Translations under genes and position numbers: made by a program
Part shown: positions 1 to 11,340 of the stretch, one piece after another
Layout of the letters: the number at the start of each line of letters is the position of its first letter
Position numbering within the stretch: the first letter of the stretch is position 1
Notes under the pieces: generated by a model
What the model was told of the DNA's origin: nothing
The model's input: only the letters and a program-made list of their open reading frames with translations
Databases searched by the model: none
Assembly: GCA_049724395.1 (NCBI GenBank)
Contig: JAUGWO010000024.1
Location: 143,484 to 207,483 of the forward strand
Direction of reading: 5' to 3'
Length of the DNA stretch: 64,000 bases
Source: Spongospora subterranea f. sp. subterranea
Taxonomy: Eukaryota > Endomyxa: Phytomyxea > Phytomyxea > Plasmodiophorida

Positions 1-1178
1 CTACAAACCTTGAGGGGTACGGCTCTGGAGCGAGCTTTGCACACTGGTGAGACTTCGTACTCCAGTTTCATTGGTCTGGTGCGCCGGTGGTATCAAAATA
101 ATCCATCAATCGTCAAACCGTTGTCGGTGGAACTACGTGCCCAACTTGATACAGCGGTCCCTGCATTGCAGGAAGTACTATCCGATTATGTGGAGCGCTT
201 ACGTAAATTATGGCGTCGGGCTTGTTAGAGTCCGCGTTTGAAAACGAATTCGCAAAGGTGTCTATGTTGGCTGAGATCCGTTAGGCTTCAATTCCTGCAA
301 GAAACAATCCTTCTGCACGTTATGCACATGTTCCATCTGCGATTCCTTCTTCTGCAGCTCCTCCATCGTCGAACAAGTACGTCCGTTTCACGTCTCAGTG
401 TCTACACTATCATTCTATTGATCAACTGGTGCAACAATACCCGACTTGCACTGAAGCTGAACGCAAACAGCATCTCCGAGCCTTGCATGAGCGTATGGCA
501 TCGCGTTGTCCCAGCGGATCTTCTGGTTCCCCTTCGTGTTCTGCTTTGGCAATCTTCTCACTAGGCTTCTCGATACCGTACTGTTTAGATATGTGCATCA
601 TATCTTCGGACGTGCTGCACCGTCATCAGGAACTCGAACTCCCTCATCATGTCTCGAAGAAATCTGCTTTGCCTGTTTTTTTTGGATCTCGAAAGGTCCC
701 GGTCAAGGTCGAACAGCATCTCCGAGCCTTGCATGAGCGTATGCCATCTCGGCGTCCCAGCGGATTCTTCTGGTTCCCCTTCGTCTTCTGCTTTGGCTAT
801 CTTCTCACCAGGCTTCTCGATCACCGTTCGTCACTCTACCAGCAGTCACCCTTTCAACGACCAGCGGAAAGATTATTCTCCGTTCCTTGGCGTTTCGTGT
901 CGTAGCTACCCCTTTGGCCGAAATGTTGATCAGCAAGGCTTCATTAATCCGAATGTGGATCGATGTACGACAATATGTCGAAGGGTAACTCAGAGTTCGA
1001 TGTCTCTCGCGTCGATGTCTTGTCAGCCGGCGGTCTTCGTCGCACCGGTTGCCTCGCCGATTGGTCTCCATTGGACAATGCTTCCGATTCAAATTCAGAT
1101 CCCGACATTCTGGAACCCGGCTGTGAGCCTCCGGATGATATTCAGGCCGTCATCGACGCTGCTGTCTGTGTAAGATAA
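1..1178 (+). CDS. Unrecognised coding-like region, left end cut by the window
   Basis: Several stretches with protein-like composition lie on this strand: residues from about 10-200 rich in amphipathic helix, a Ser/Pro-rich stretch about 300-580, a hydrophobic stretch about 825-975, and an acidic C-terminal-like stretch about 1020-1178 ending at a stop. Moving between them needs frame changes, so they are either exons joined by introns or pieces of a decayed gene. No family was recognised. A direct repeat (about 467-577 and 711-822) lies inside it. A gag-like origin was considered because of the helical first part, but no zinc knuckle or other hallmark was seen. The reading is tentative. Confidence 0.25.
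467..822. repeat. Direct repeat pair, about 110 bp, 244 bp apart
   Basis: The segment starting aacagcatctccgagccttg at about 467 recurs at about 712 with roughly 90% identity through the end of each copy at cttctcgat. The copies differ by a few substitutions and one single-base length change, which shifts the frame between them. This looks like a local duplication inside the surrounding coding-like region. Confidence 0.8.
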
Positions 1179-1482
1179 ATCACAGTTATCATCATTGCTT
1201 ACTATGTTTTCGGATATCGTCCGCTTTTGGCTTAGGCGATGCCCTCCTATGGATGTTCCACCTATAACTGTCGAGCTGTTGCCAGGGACGTCTTCACTCC
1301 GATGCCCACGGTACTCACCATTAGCACGACAATTCCTTGTTGACACTTCTGCCACAATGGAGAAGTTTGTAATGGACAGTTTAGAGGAGAAATGGAGAGT
1401 GATGTTCAAACGCAACGTTTTTCATAGGTCTCCATATTGAACACTGAGAATTAGGAGCGCAAAGCGTTTCAATAGCAATAAA

Positions 1483-1989
1483 ATGACGCCCGATGGAGCG
1501 GATAAAGAAGAATGTCGTTTTTTGTTTTCACAAGGTAGCTGGTTAGTATTCATCTCTCAATTAATTTTTTTCCTGCCGAAGACGTCAGCTCGCTCTCCCA
1601 CATTCACTAGAGGACATGTGGTTTTCGTTGGAAATTCAAAAAATATCAGACACACTACTGGCATGTTTGTCGATTGCTCAACAATCGTTGCCTATATCTC
1701 CTCGTTCTTGTCCTGGTCTGCCAACCATGGGACTTTACACGTCGGAGCCACCACCTATAAGCTACCCAATCCTGTTAGAGTTACATCTCCACATCAATTA
1801 TGAAAAAATATATTATTTGTTGTTAGGTCATGACACATATAGTTTCAAATCATTCTTTCTCACCATACCGTATGCTGCACAAGATCTAAAACGTTTTTTA
1901 TTTTCTCACCTGCTTGCATTGTGTATTGTTCTTGTCGTTCCCAGATCGAGATGGCTCAAAGAGGCGATTCCACTCGGGTCCGGGTTTAA
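1483..1989 (+). CDS. Unrecognised small multi-exon gene
   Basis: An ATG at 1483 opens about 17 codons ending at a GT donor near 1533. A pyrimidine-rich tract and AG near 1590 are followed by a long open stretch with helix-like composition. A last exon after a CAG near 1945 would end in a stop at about 1987-1989, followed within 15 bases by an AATAAA-type signal. The protein would be roughly 90-150 residues and matches no family I recognise. Two reading frames stay open across the second exon, so the product is uncertain. It converges on the sphingosine kinase gene, whose stop lies about 110 bp away on the other strand. Confidence 0.3.
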
Positions 1990-2096
1990 GCGTCCCAAAA
2001 TAAAAAACGCGATACCCCCAATTTTTGTTAACTGATCATCGGAATTGATACTGTTTAAAGATCTCCGCCATTAATTGGTAGGAATATCACCGACAA

Positions 2097-3833
2097 CTAT
2101 CTGGCGATCGATGCAGCGCCTGGACATATATTACAGCAAATCCGAGTGTGATAGCATCGTTCTCCATCAATGTCCAATAACGAAGTTTTGGTGATCGGTT
2201 CAATGAGAACTTCAGTGCAGGCGATACCCTGAACTCCGGTTCTGCTCCAAAGTTTAGCAGGCTAAGTGGGATACTGGAAATTGACGAAGGTACCTCTTGA
2301 TATGTTCTCCGTTCTCCATATCGCAGGCCAGCATTCGTATCATAGACAATTTTGATTTACCCTGGGCAACGCATAGATGCATGACCCCATCGTCTGCCTG
2401 TTTTAAGCTCATTCAAAACTATAAAATGAAATAATTCTTAGACAGTTTACGCTGGCATCTGGAGCGATTTTACAATCAGGAGCGATATATGGAATATTCG
2501 CAATAGCGAAAAAGTCAAGGTTGCCCTTAATTTCCATAGCGGGATCAGTTGCATTTTTCTTGATCGATAGATTGCAAATATATCGTTTTCGCCATATTAT
2601 GCGTAGGAAGGCCAACAGCGAGAATCTATAAGAATTATGATGGGTCTGTTGTGAAAAATGTATTGATGATCAACCTTAGTGACCCCATACATCGAATAGG
2701 TTCGCTATCAAAATCAACATCTGAAACTAACTGATTGCCACAAAGAGTGATTTCAGTATTGAAGATGCGTTCACCATGAACCAAGATGAATTTACCCCCC
2801 AACCGACGAGAATGGCGGCATATATCGGATGTGTAGTTGGACCATCTGGAGGATAGCTTAGCAAGCAACAGAATTTCGCCTCGATTTGAGTTCACCTAAT
2901 GACGTCACTTTTATAAGATCGAATGGAGAATAGCACCCTCGTGCAAAAGCCATGGTCGCGGCGTATGGATCTAAAGGTAGCCCCCATTGAGAACACGCCA
3001 AAGCATTTCCCGATCCGGCAGGAATGATCCCGATGGGGAACCGCAAAAAAGCCCCGTTTCCGCGACGAGATAGCCCCTGAATAACCTCTTCACCAGAATC
3101 AGATTACTTTCTTTTTTTAATGCATTGTAGATACCATGAAGTAACCCGTCGCCGGATACACATAATATTGAATCAACTTTTGAATCGTCGAAAGTTTCGG
3201 CAAGCTCAGTGGCGTCTCCAACCATGCGTGTTCCTTCAAAGAATTTGTGAGATTCAAATTAGAAAATGCCAACGAAACGAGGACGATGTAATTCGAAGAC
3301 AATCTCTAATGCGTTTAACAATGGCGCGATCAGAGAATTCCATATTTTCATCGCCTGTTTCTGCCCGCTGATCGGATTGATGAGTACGAGGACGCGTCGA
3401 GCGTATGCGGGCACACGGTATTGAAGAGGTATTGAATGAATGCTGCCCTGATGGCGGCCCACAATGGCGGCGATATCCGATGGCAGAAACCCATACTGTT
3501 CAAGAGTGAATAACCCTACTAGAGCCGGTCACTGAGGACCTTATCGCGTGATATTGAGCAAATGTCGTTGAGAAATGGGGAATTATAGTTGATTCCAGCA
3601 GCATAATGTAGTGCTGTACCATTTGCTAGATCTCTCCATGAATCCACTTTGCTCCGGAAGTACTGTAATGCCGTCTCATCTTTGCTATGAATATAGCGTC
3701 CAATGTTATACACATCCAGAAATGTGAACACTTCTTCAGGACAATGGATCAACGTTGTGTTCAGATACGCTGCTAGTTGTGCAGAACGTTCGGAAGAAGT
3801 AATCCGACTTTTAGGCAAGAAGGATTCCGGCAT
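2097..3833 (-). CDS. Sphingosine kinase, multi-exon
   Basis: Phosphorylates sphingosine to sphingosine-1-phosphate. Read 5' to 3' on the minus strand, the first exon (3833-3540, 98 codons, ATG) is followed by the phosphate-binding start LVLINPISG, then the nucleotide loop CVSGDGLLHGIYNAL, which matches the family's SGDGLMHEVVNGL pattern. Next come the substrate-side motif GIIPAGSGNALA, YSPFDLIKV, the DVDFDSEPIRCMGSLR segment (family DVDLESEKYRRLGEMR), a basic LRIIWRKR segment, DDGVMHLC and a C-terminal LDIDGER, in the family's order. Introns are short; one donor follows codon 98 directly. The roughly 130-residue N-terminal region is not typical of the family and contains NGTALHYAA, which resembles half an ankyrin repeat. 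The stop is at 2097-2099. Exon limits in the C-terminal third are approximate. All motifs look intact, so a working gene is likely. Confidence 0.9.
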
Positions 3834-4144
3834 CTAACCAGATAATGGTCAGAGTTACGTTCACGTCTACAGATTTTGATCTAATTCAAACCAATGATCG
3901 CTCACGAATTTTGCGATCGAAACCCGCAAAGTCGACGGGATCAAGAAAAGTCAAAGTCCACGTGGTGGCAAAGATTGACACTTTAACAACCTATATATCA
4001 ATGTTAATTCGACAATCAATCAAAATTCCACAAGATAACACCACCTTTACATTCAAATTCCAAACGGCAATGGAATCGGAGAATTCGAACCACAACGACG
4101 AGTCCATTATTCATCCACCCTCAAAGTGTACACTCAAACTATGA

Positions 4145-4454
4145 GGATTATAATGAATAGAAAGACGGGGCCCTAAACAGGTTGGGACTTGGGAAGACAC
4201 AGTGTAACTGTATCATTATTCAGGAGGTACATACAGTAGGAAGGCAATCAACCTCCTGCAAGACTGATATAGGTAATCTGGAGGAGGCCGTTGCGCCACA
4301 AACACTTCAACAGTTACAAGAGCCCTCCAATATCGCGACCCTTCTTCGGGATTGCTGCTCTGGCCATCTGTGCTACTCCTCGACCCTGTAACTACTGGTG
4401 TACTCGTTACGCAGGGCTTGCAGCAATGTTACATGTCCAGAATTGTACAGTACT
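4145..4454. other. Non-coding stretch before the hAT remnant
   Basis: No gene is seen. About 60 bases before the hAT inverted repeat there is weak similarity in inverse orientation to 5064-5120, suggesting the fold-back arm may extend a little in decayed form. Confidence 0.4.
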
Positions 4455-5063
4455 TCGTGGAAGCCGAAAGAGTCTAGAATCCGATGGCTTCCACATATTG
4501 TTAACCTTACGGCTCAGGCATTTCTAACTTCTAAGATGCTCAGATGAAGACGAAAGAAATGATGACCTGGAGGTGGACAGGGAAAGGGTCGGATACTTTT
4601 CTCCAGACATCATTCTGCTGGCTTCTTTAAACCTTTCCAGCAGAACGCATATGCGTTTCAAAAACTCCAATTCGTCATCGGAAAACTGCAGAAATCCTAG
4701 TTTTACCTTGCCAATCTGTGGATTATTGTTAATCCAATTCTTTAGGTCCTTCTGGACTTTGACAGCTCTCTGTATAATGAAAAATGTGGAGTTCCATCGT
4801 GTCACGACGTCGAGAACAAGCATGAGCCTTTCATAATTTGCCAGATCGCAATGACCCAGAATCGTTTTTCTTTTACTTGGACTGCTTCTTAACTTTTTCA
4901 CAATGTATCGAAGCCGCGGTAGAAGAGGTGATGAAAAAATATCCACCGCCATTGGTCATCATTTCTTTCGTCGTCACCTAAGCATGTTAGAAATGCCTGA
5001 ACCGTAAGGTTAATAATATGTGAAGACATAGGATTCTAGACTCTTTCGGCTTCCACGAAGAAC
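4455..5063. repeat. Inverted repeat within the hAT remnant, arms about 110 bp
   Basis: The left arm is 4455-4571 and the right arm 4957-5063. Reverse-complementing the right arm gives the left arm with roughly 85% identity. The arms enclose about 385 bp of transposase coding sequence. Both arms carry the same transposase segment, so this is an inverted duplication of element sequence and not the element's own termini. Confidence 0.85.
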
Positions 5064-5400
5064 AACTCTATTGATGCAAGCCCTGTTACTAATGTGTCAA
5101 TTATTGGAAGCATTGTCCATTGTTAAACAACTCAGACGTTCGGCGATGGAAAACTCGTTGAGCGTCAACTTCATGATATCTGCCTTCCCTGTTCCAGTTT
5201 TGTGTCTTCAAAGGCCACCAGTCGCTCCTTCAGATTCCAGTTAGCGCCAACGTGGTGAGCTGTAATTGCCAAGAATGAGAATTGGTTTAAAGAGGTCCAT
5301 ATATCCAAACAGAGATGCACAACACCAGCGGTTAGCCGCAGTAGATGAAATTGCTCTCTACACAATCGATTAATATCAAAGATGGATTGAGTTTATTGAA
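4455..5400 (-). mobile_element. hAT-family DNA transposon remnant
   Basis: On the minus strand the upstream part (about 5365-5064) encodes LDIWTSLNQFSFLAITAHH and LSCLTMDNASNN, both typical of the central hAT transposase. The downstream part (about 4915-4540) encodes LVLDVVTRWNSTFFIIQRAV and EASRMMSGEKYPTLSLS, the conserved C-terminal region with the W following TR and the SGEKYPT signature. The dimerisation end (hATC) is missing. Stops and frame changes separate the blocks. A 110-bp inverted repeat (4455-4571 and 4957-5063) has copied the middle of the gene (HIINLTVQAFL) in reverse at its 3' end, so the gene is rearranged as well as decayed. No terminal inverted repeats or target duplication were identified. 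Confidence 0.8.
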
Positions 5401-5479
5401 ACAGTATTTGAAAGTTAATTTCAAAGGAAATATCAACCTCATCCTCGATTTCCTGTACTGGGTCCTAACAAACATTTTT

Positions 5480-6060
5480 TTGAATTCCAATGAAAATTGT
5501 ACCACCAGATAAAAGGTGCAGCAATGGGCGGAAACGCATCAGGAGTATTCGCAGACTCAGTCTTAGCAGCAATAGAACCGGAGATCTTCAACAGTCAAAC
5601 CACTATTGAAGATTAACCCTTACTATATCGCCGATACCGAGATGGCATCAAAAACGTCGTCCCACAATTAAATTCATGCAAAATGCTGATTTTTAATTTG
5701 GAACAATAACCGTATTTAAAGGAGAACGATTTTAAGTTTTTAACAAGCTCGATATCAAACCTTACAAAAAGCCCACAGACAAATGCACATTATGCATCAT
5801 ATAAGCCCGAGCTGACAAAAAGCAGCTGGATTACACGAGAAAAAAAAACAGCCCTATTTTAAGAGAGTGTCAAACTGAAAAATCATTCAGCCAACAAATG
5901 GTCACCATAAAAAACCTCTTGAAAGCTGGCTATCCTAAAGCTATCATTCGCTCAAACCTGAAATATCATTTCAGAGATAGGGATTGGATGATGATATCAT
6001 CAGGTATTGCATGGACACAACCCGTCATGCTCACGAGAAGTGGAACTTTATTCAAAATAA
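5480..6060 (+). mobile_element. Reverse-transcriptase fossil, Penelope-like or related retroelement
   Basis: A stretch near 5505-5580 encodes IKGAAMGGNASGVFADSVL and a following E, matching the RT palm motif seen as Q-x-G-x-AMGSPLAP-x-LA in Penelope-like and some other retroelements. Near 5615-5640 there is a degraded counterpart of the catalytic YxDD region, and near 5895-5960 IKNLLKAGYPKAIIRSNL matches the L-x-x-GYP region that lies further downstream in such RTs. The element is broken in several places and has no visible ends. Assignment to Penelope over other families is uncertain. Confidence 0.45.
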
Positions 6061-6269
6061 CTTTAAACCGTTATTAGATTTCCATGTCACAGCACACAAA
6101 GGTCGCACCTTACTGGAAGCTCTAAGTAAATGCTCCAGAGAAACCATAGAGGGCAATTTGAAAAAAAAGCAAATCGCTAAGAAGATACGATACCTCAACA
6201 TGGCTTCAGAACGTGGCCGGCAACTCAAATTACAGAGATTGCATCATCTTAGAGTCTTAAAGAAGGCGA

Positions 6270-7690
6270 ATTTTTTTGAATCCCCATTTTATCTTGATCG
6301 AGGGATCATCTGGATTTGGAAAGACACTAATGGCGTTCAACATCATGAAGTTGCTTGGAAGAAGACACAGGACTGTCTTTTATTAATTGTCATCTGAGTT
6401 GGGTGTCTCTGACCGATATGAGTTCTTAAACTTAAATTCGCGGCGTGCGAATCAGGCCCATAATGATTACGGGAAACTTTACACATCGAAAGACGTTTCG
6501 CATGAATCGTGCCAAAAATTCTTGCTCGCGGTGAACGGTGCATAAAAATTCATCCAGAATAACCACGGGAACTTGAAGGTTAAAAAAATTACGGAACCCA
6601 GTCTATATATTGCTATTATAAGTTTCCGTCTTTGTTCTTCCGAAAATGTGCTGCAAAAGATATCGGCGACGTCAGCGATGTTTCCCCTGATTCGCTGAGA
6701 ATTGAAATATTGTAACCACTTTTGGGTATATTTGCTTGCTTTTGTCCGGACCGCGCCAACATAATTTGTCGTCAAACCGTCAAGTTCCCGTAGTTATTCT
6801 GGATGAATTTTTATGCACCTTTCATCGCGAGCAAGAATTTTTGGCACGATTCATGCGAAACGTCTTTCGATGTTTAATGTTTCCCACAATTATTTTTGGG
6901 CACTGATTCTCGTGCCGCGAATTTAAGAACTCATATAGGTCAGAGCTCATCCGATCTTCTTTCACGAGATTGGTTTTACGTTTACGGGTCATTGCCCGGA
7001 TTAATATCGATGCCATGGGTGTACCCGATGGTGACAGTTTCAAAGAATATTCTGGAATGTATCACAAGACTTTTGTAAACCCATTGAATTGACGACAAAT
7101 TATGTTGGCGCGGCCCGTGTTTCTCAATTCTCAGCGAATCAGGGGTAACATCGCTGACGTCGCCGATGTCTTTTGCAGCACACTTTCGGGAGAACAACGA
7201 CGGAAACTTATAATAGCAATATATAGACTGAGTTTCCGAATTTTTCTAAACCGTCAACTTCCCGTGGTTATTCTGGATGAATTTTTATGCACCTTTCACC
7301 AAGAATTTCTGGCAAGATTTATGCGAAACATGTTCCGGTGTTTAAAGGTTCCGTAATCATTTTGGACACTGATTCTCGTGCCGCGAGTTTAAGAACTCAA
7401 ATCGGGCAGAGCTCATTCGATCTTCTTTCACAAGATTGGTGTTTGCCCCGAGTTAATATCGATGCCATGGGTTTACCCGATGGTATTGACCCAGCATTTA
7501 ACTGGTACTCCGGTGTCTTCTTCCAAGCAAGCCATTTGTGTCTTTCCAAATCCAGATGATCCCTCAATTAAGATAAATGGGGGCTTTACAAAATCACTAT
7601 CACCGATTTCGAAATAAAGAGCTCGAGCCCTTTAACCAATTTGTCAGTGTGATTTCGGCGATCTGTTTGTAAGCACAGATATGTTGGCTT
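6270..7690. pseudogene. Crinkler-like (CRN) NTPase-region fossils, three copies
   Basis: Three copies of one coding segment lie side by side: A on minus (about 6270-6776), B on plus (about 6777-7080) and C on plus (about 7081-7690). Shared peptide blocks include VVILDEFLCTFH, EFLARFMRN, FRCL, TDSRAA and NPDDPSIKINGGF. The FMRNVFRxx..TDSRAANL pattern resembles the P-loop NTPase region of Crinkler-type effectors described from oomycetes, chytrids and other eukaryotes. No copy is complete or open throughout, so all are treated as broken fossils. Copies A and B abut head to head and form an inverted pair. The family call is from memory of motif spacing and may be wrong. Confidence 0.4.
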
Positions 7691-8300
7691 TTCAACGGAA
7701 AATAGAAGTGATCCAATGAGGCAGGTTCTGGGACCGGTGGTTTATCCATGAAAAAACATACAGACAGACACCGTTCCGAAGCCCCCCCCCATACGCTATC
7801 GGCGACCTGGTCATGGTCAATCGCACCGAATGGAATACATCACGTCCCTGCGCTAAGCTCGAAGATCGATTCGCAAGGGATCACCGGAGGCGGTGGCGGT
7901 TGAATAAGCTCTGGAATATCATTCTCTATATATGGTGACAGCAGTGCGGTGTGGAAGGCATTGTATAGCTTGGACGTGTTAGGCAATGATAACCTATAGG
8001 TAAGTGGATGTGCGATGACAACCAGGGATGGTTGACCTTTAAACACAAAGTCCTCTGGTTCGTCAACCCTACGCGATCTGGTTTTGCCTTCGGCTCATCA
8101 GGCCACCGCGCCGGTTGCCGCCCTTTGCCCGGTGGTTTGAAAGGTTAGGACGTCCCATTGACTTCCCGTGAGCATGACGGGTTGTGTTCATGCAATACCA
8201 GACGTCATCATCCAATTCCTATCTCTGAAATGATATGGGGGATTTAAAGAATCACTATCACCGATTTTAAAATAAAGCACTCGAGTCCTTTGACAAAAGA
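7575..8300. repeat. Direct repeat flanking a Ty3/gypsy fossil
   Basis: A roughly 65-bp segment at about 7575-7640 recurs in the same orientation at about 8233-8300 (shared core atcactatcaccgattt and ctcgag). The chromovirus fossil at 7760-8110 lies between the copies. It could be the remains of one locus split by insertion, or a local duplication. Confidence 0.7.
7760..8110 (-). mobile_element. Ty3/gypsy fossil: integrase C-terminal region
   Basis: The minus strand encodes HPLTYRLSLP, NAFHTALLSPY and a proline run, the pattern of the region after the integrase core of Ty3/gypsy elements (commonly YRLELP...HPVFHVSLLKPY). Only this short part is present; no LTRs were seen. It is broken and isolated. 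Confidence 0.65.
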
Positions 8301-8315
8301 GTGCGCTCCTGTCAC

Positions 8316-8655
8316 GGCGGCGTTTGTGATACCATACCACGGCGGCGTTTGTGATACCAGTGTTACAAATTCACGGCGGCGTTTGTGATACCAGTGTTAC
8401 AGATTCACGGCGGCGTTGGTGATACCAGTGTTACAGATTCGTGATACCAGTGTTACAAATTCACGGCGGCGTTTGTGATACCAGTGTTACAGTGTTACAA
8501 ATTCACGGCGGCGTTTGTGATACCAGTGTTACAAATTCACGGCGGCGTTTGTGATACCAGTGTACCAGATGTTACAAATTCAGATACCTATCACGGCGGC
8601 GTTTGTGATAAAAAATTGCCGTTTGTGATACCAGTGTTACAAATTCAGCTATCAA
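8316..8655. repeat. 34-bp minisatellite, about 9-10 units
   Basis: The unit begins cacggcggcgtttgtgatac and continues cagtgttacaaatt, 34 bp in all. About four to five units are full and near-identical; others are cut short or carry internal duplications such as a doubled gtgttaca. The last units are eroded. No gene is associated. Confidence 0.95.
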
Positions 8656-8874
8656 AAAATGCCGTTCCTGTGTTTAATCCGACCCGGACGATCAAAGGCG
8701 GTAATGATGCTTATTTTGCGGTGTCCAGCCAAGTTTCAACCTCATCAGCGAATAGATTTAGTGTGAGCTTCTGAAATGCTTCCCGGCTGGAGGTATTCCG
8801 CTGTAACTTGACGAACACTGGAACTGACGCGCTGATGGCTGAACATGGGAAGCATGTATTATCCATCTGGCTTG

Positions 8875-9358
8875 ACCGTTTACAGCGGGCAATGGCAATG
8901 TCGTCGATTCGATGCAAGAATCGGTTTGCAGCGAAAGTCCTGACAATGGCGACGGGTTCTGGTAATGTCGTCCAGGTTGATCGATTCGCAGGGGCCGTAT
9001 TTCGATATCCTAGCTTGTACAAGCACTCAAGCATTCAGACTTTGCCAACGTGTCGAAAAAGTTCCCCCCTGCCGATGTTGCCTGAAATCTTCAACCCAAT
9101 ATTTTGAATCTGTAGACACTTAATGGTTTAAAAAACGATTTTTGATTGCACATTTTCCTTTCATCTGTTTCCGAATGATTAACAGGGTGTCGAAGCAGCT
9201 TGAAAAATTCACGCAGTGAAACATCTAAAGACGATCACAATACAGAAATAAATGGAACTCAATGCGACCAACCTTCTGCAAAGGAATTGTCAGGACTTTC
9301 GCTGCAAACTCAACGTTTTCAATGTCATCTGACATTGCCATTGCCCGCTGTAAACGGT
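8875..9358. repeat. Inverted repeat, arms about 70 bp
   Basis: Sequence at about 8875-8945 recurs reverse-complemented at about 9288-9358 with near 85-90% identity, including tttacagcgggcaatggcaa and its complement. About 340 bp lie between. Neither arm matches a family I recognise. Confidence 0.8.
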
Positions 9359-9489
9359 CTGATAGTAATGAAATCACGGGATCATCATCGTCAGTGGCAC
9401 ATTCAGAGATGTTTTACCCAGTGGAACCGCGACCGCCTGGATTAATTATCCGATCGAAATGCAGAATCAACATGCAGACAGAAACACAC

Positions 9490-10200
9490 TAAGACGCTGA
9501 AAGACTTCATCACAGTGATAGATAATGAGAAAACCGTAAACGCGCTTATGGAGACAATCAAAACCCTGAACTCCGAACAATTGACCTTGGCAAACATTCA
9601 AAAATGTTATAAAAACATTCAAAAATGCTATAAAAAAGGTAATTCACCACAAAACTATTCGAAGCAAAGCATGTCCATTCTGAAACGATGAACTAAGAGT
9701 CGCTTGCAAGAGAAAAGAATCGCCAGTAAGCAATAGTAAACAGCACTGAGCTGGACATATCAATAAAAGGAAACGGAAAATACAGAAATAGACACCCTCT
9801 TCAAAAACATGTTCAAACAGCACAAGCACAAAAAAATTACTTAAGTTGGCAAAGGAAGCTAGCCAGGACAAAACTGGAACAGCAACGTGGAAATTGCTGA
9901 AAACTCTGATTCCGGAAACAAACAAAAAGCAACGTACCTACACTACTCGCACCAACAATGCGGTTTGAAGATTCAAAACATCACCGAGGAAAAATTTAGT
10001 TCTATCTATAACCCCCCTGAATTTTGAGCTATCCAACAATGAAAAAATTCCAATACATTGGTCAGGGATTTGAAATGGAAAAGGGCTTGTAGCCATTCAC
10101 CCCGGATCACAAAAGGGAGCTAGACAGAGCAGCAACAAAGGCAAAAAGTAGGGCAGCTCCTGGAATAGATGGGATCTGTTCAGAACCTCCTACAACAAAT
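9490..10200 (+). mobile_element. LINE (non-LTR) RT N-terminal fragment
   Basis: Near 10095-10190 the plus strand encodes FTPDHKRELDRAATKAKS followed by RAAPGIDGICSE, the KAPG-x-DGI motif that opens the RT of LINE elements. Upstream sequence is rich in Lys, Asn and Thr codons as in the spacer before such RTs. The rest of the RT is absent; the match stops where the Ty3/gypsy gag fossil begins. Frame changes are present. No poly(A) or target duplication was found. Confidence 0.4.
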
Positions 10201-10240
10201 ATGTGCAGATGGCAAACTGGCTGACAGCATCACCGCGTCG

Positions 10241-10930
10241 TCATCCCAACCCCCATCCGCCAGTAATAATTGACACTCCGACGCGTAAGCCGAGACGGGT
10301 CGCCGACCTTGTCGTGGGCGTTGCAGTCTGGCAGAGGAGTGGGTCACCAAATCGTGGTTTCAGCGCAACGGTAAGGGCTTCTGTGTTGTCCATGACTGGG
10401 TCGTCGGGTTTCGAGAAGTGGAGAGAATCAATCAAGTGCAGCGCCAGAGAGAGTAAACTGCCAATCATTAGGACACACGTTGGCGTTCGGTACCACATGT
10501 TCTGGGTTGTTGTGTTGGATGATCATGCGTATCTGGTTAAGAAAACCGTGGAGGCGAGATTTCGCCCCATCAAACAGCTCGGGCAGTCGAACGCGTGGTT
10601 CATGTTGGCTTGACTCTTGGATGGCGCTCGGGCGCGTTTCTTGTTGTATTTGGAAAATACGAATGGTTTCTTGTTGACGCATTAGTGCTTGTATCTGTTG
10701 CTGCTGTTGTGCTATGATTTGTTGTAGTTGGTCAATGGTCCATGGTGACAACGGAGGCTTGACACTGGATTCCGATCTGTTAGGGATCGAATTCGGACGT
10801 GGACGACGACTAAGACTATTGGAACGATGGCTGTGGCAAGAGATGGGGCTAGAGCTGGGGGCAATAGCTGAGATAGAACGACACCCTAAGGCGATCTATG
10901 GCCGGCTTTGCATGGTATAATCACCTGTCA
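10241..10930 (-). mobile_element. Ty3/gypsy gag fossil
   Basis: The minus strand encodes a Ser/Pro/Arg-rich start, a glutamine run (about 10700), then RVRLPELFDGAKSRLHGFLN and, further on, a segment resembling WFSPLLE..D..F.AL..RFGDP, the usual layout of Ty3/gypsy gag. It is broken and lacks pol and LTRs here. It may belong to the same family as the chromovirus fossils at 7.8 and 29-30 kb. Confidence 0.65.
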
Positions 10931-11100
10931 AGACTGTTAAATGACATGAACTTTAAAACAAGCCACATGTACATGCCTATTCATCAATGACGATGACGCC
11001 GACATGATACTGGTGGCAACTTACGTCGATGATACTTTTACTTTAGTGGCTTCTAGCTGATTGATCCGAGCAAAACATGAGAAGACGGATTTATAATCAC
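10925..11100 (+). mobile_element. Ty1/copia RT fossil, short
   Basis: A short stretch encodes FINDDDADMILVATYVDDTF, the ILVxxYVDD signature of Ty1/copia reverse transcriptases. Nothing else of the element was identified nearby. It is a fossil fragment. Confidence 0.5.
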
Positions 11101-11340
11101 GAAGAGCTTCCGCGCTTGTAAAATGTCTGGCAATACGTTGTCTTCTTATTCAATGTGTTTAATGCGAAGGGGCCAAGGAACCGCATCACTATGGCAGAAG
11201 ACGTGGAATCATAATTAAGGCTCGGCCCAATATAATCGCCATGCCGGACCGCGGAGTTGCGGACTATTCTCAATGACTTGGCAGACCTTCGGAAACGTCA
11301 CGATCAAATCCGGTTTCGACATTCGTCTAATTTTTAGACG

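Noticed and set aside
3845-4144. Open frame of 99 codons upstream of the sphingosine kinase
   Set aside because: No family match, low-complexity composition (Lys/Ser/Thr), and no splice or poly(A) context. It probably is not a gene.
5984-6397. 137-codon open frame on plus
   Set aside because: Its end crosses into the inverted Crinkler-like copy A, so it joins unrelated fossil pieces.
10203-10920. Long open stretches on plus opposite the gag fossil
   Set aside because: They are antisense shadows of the minus-strand gag sequence, which alone shows family motifs.
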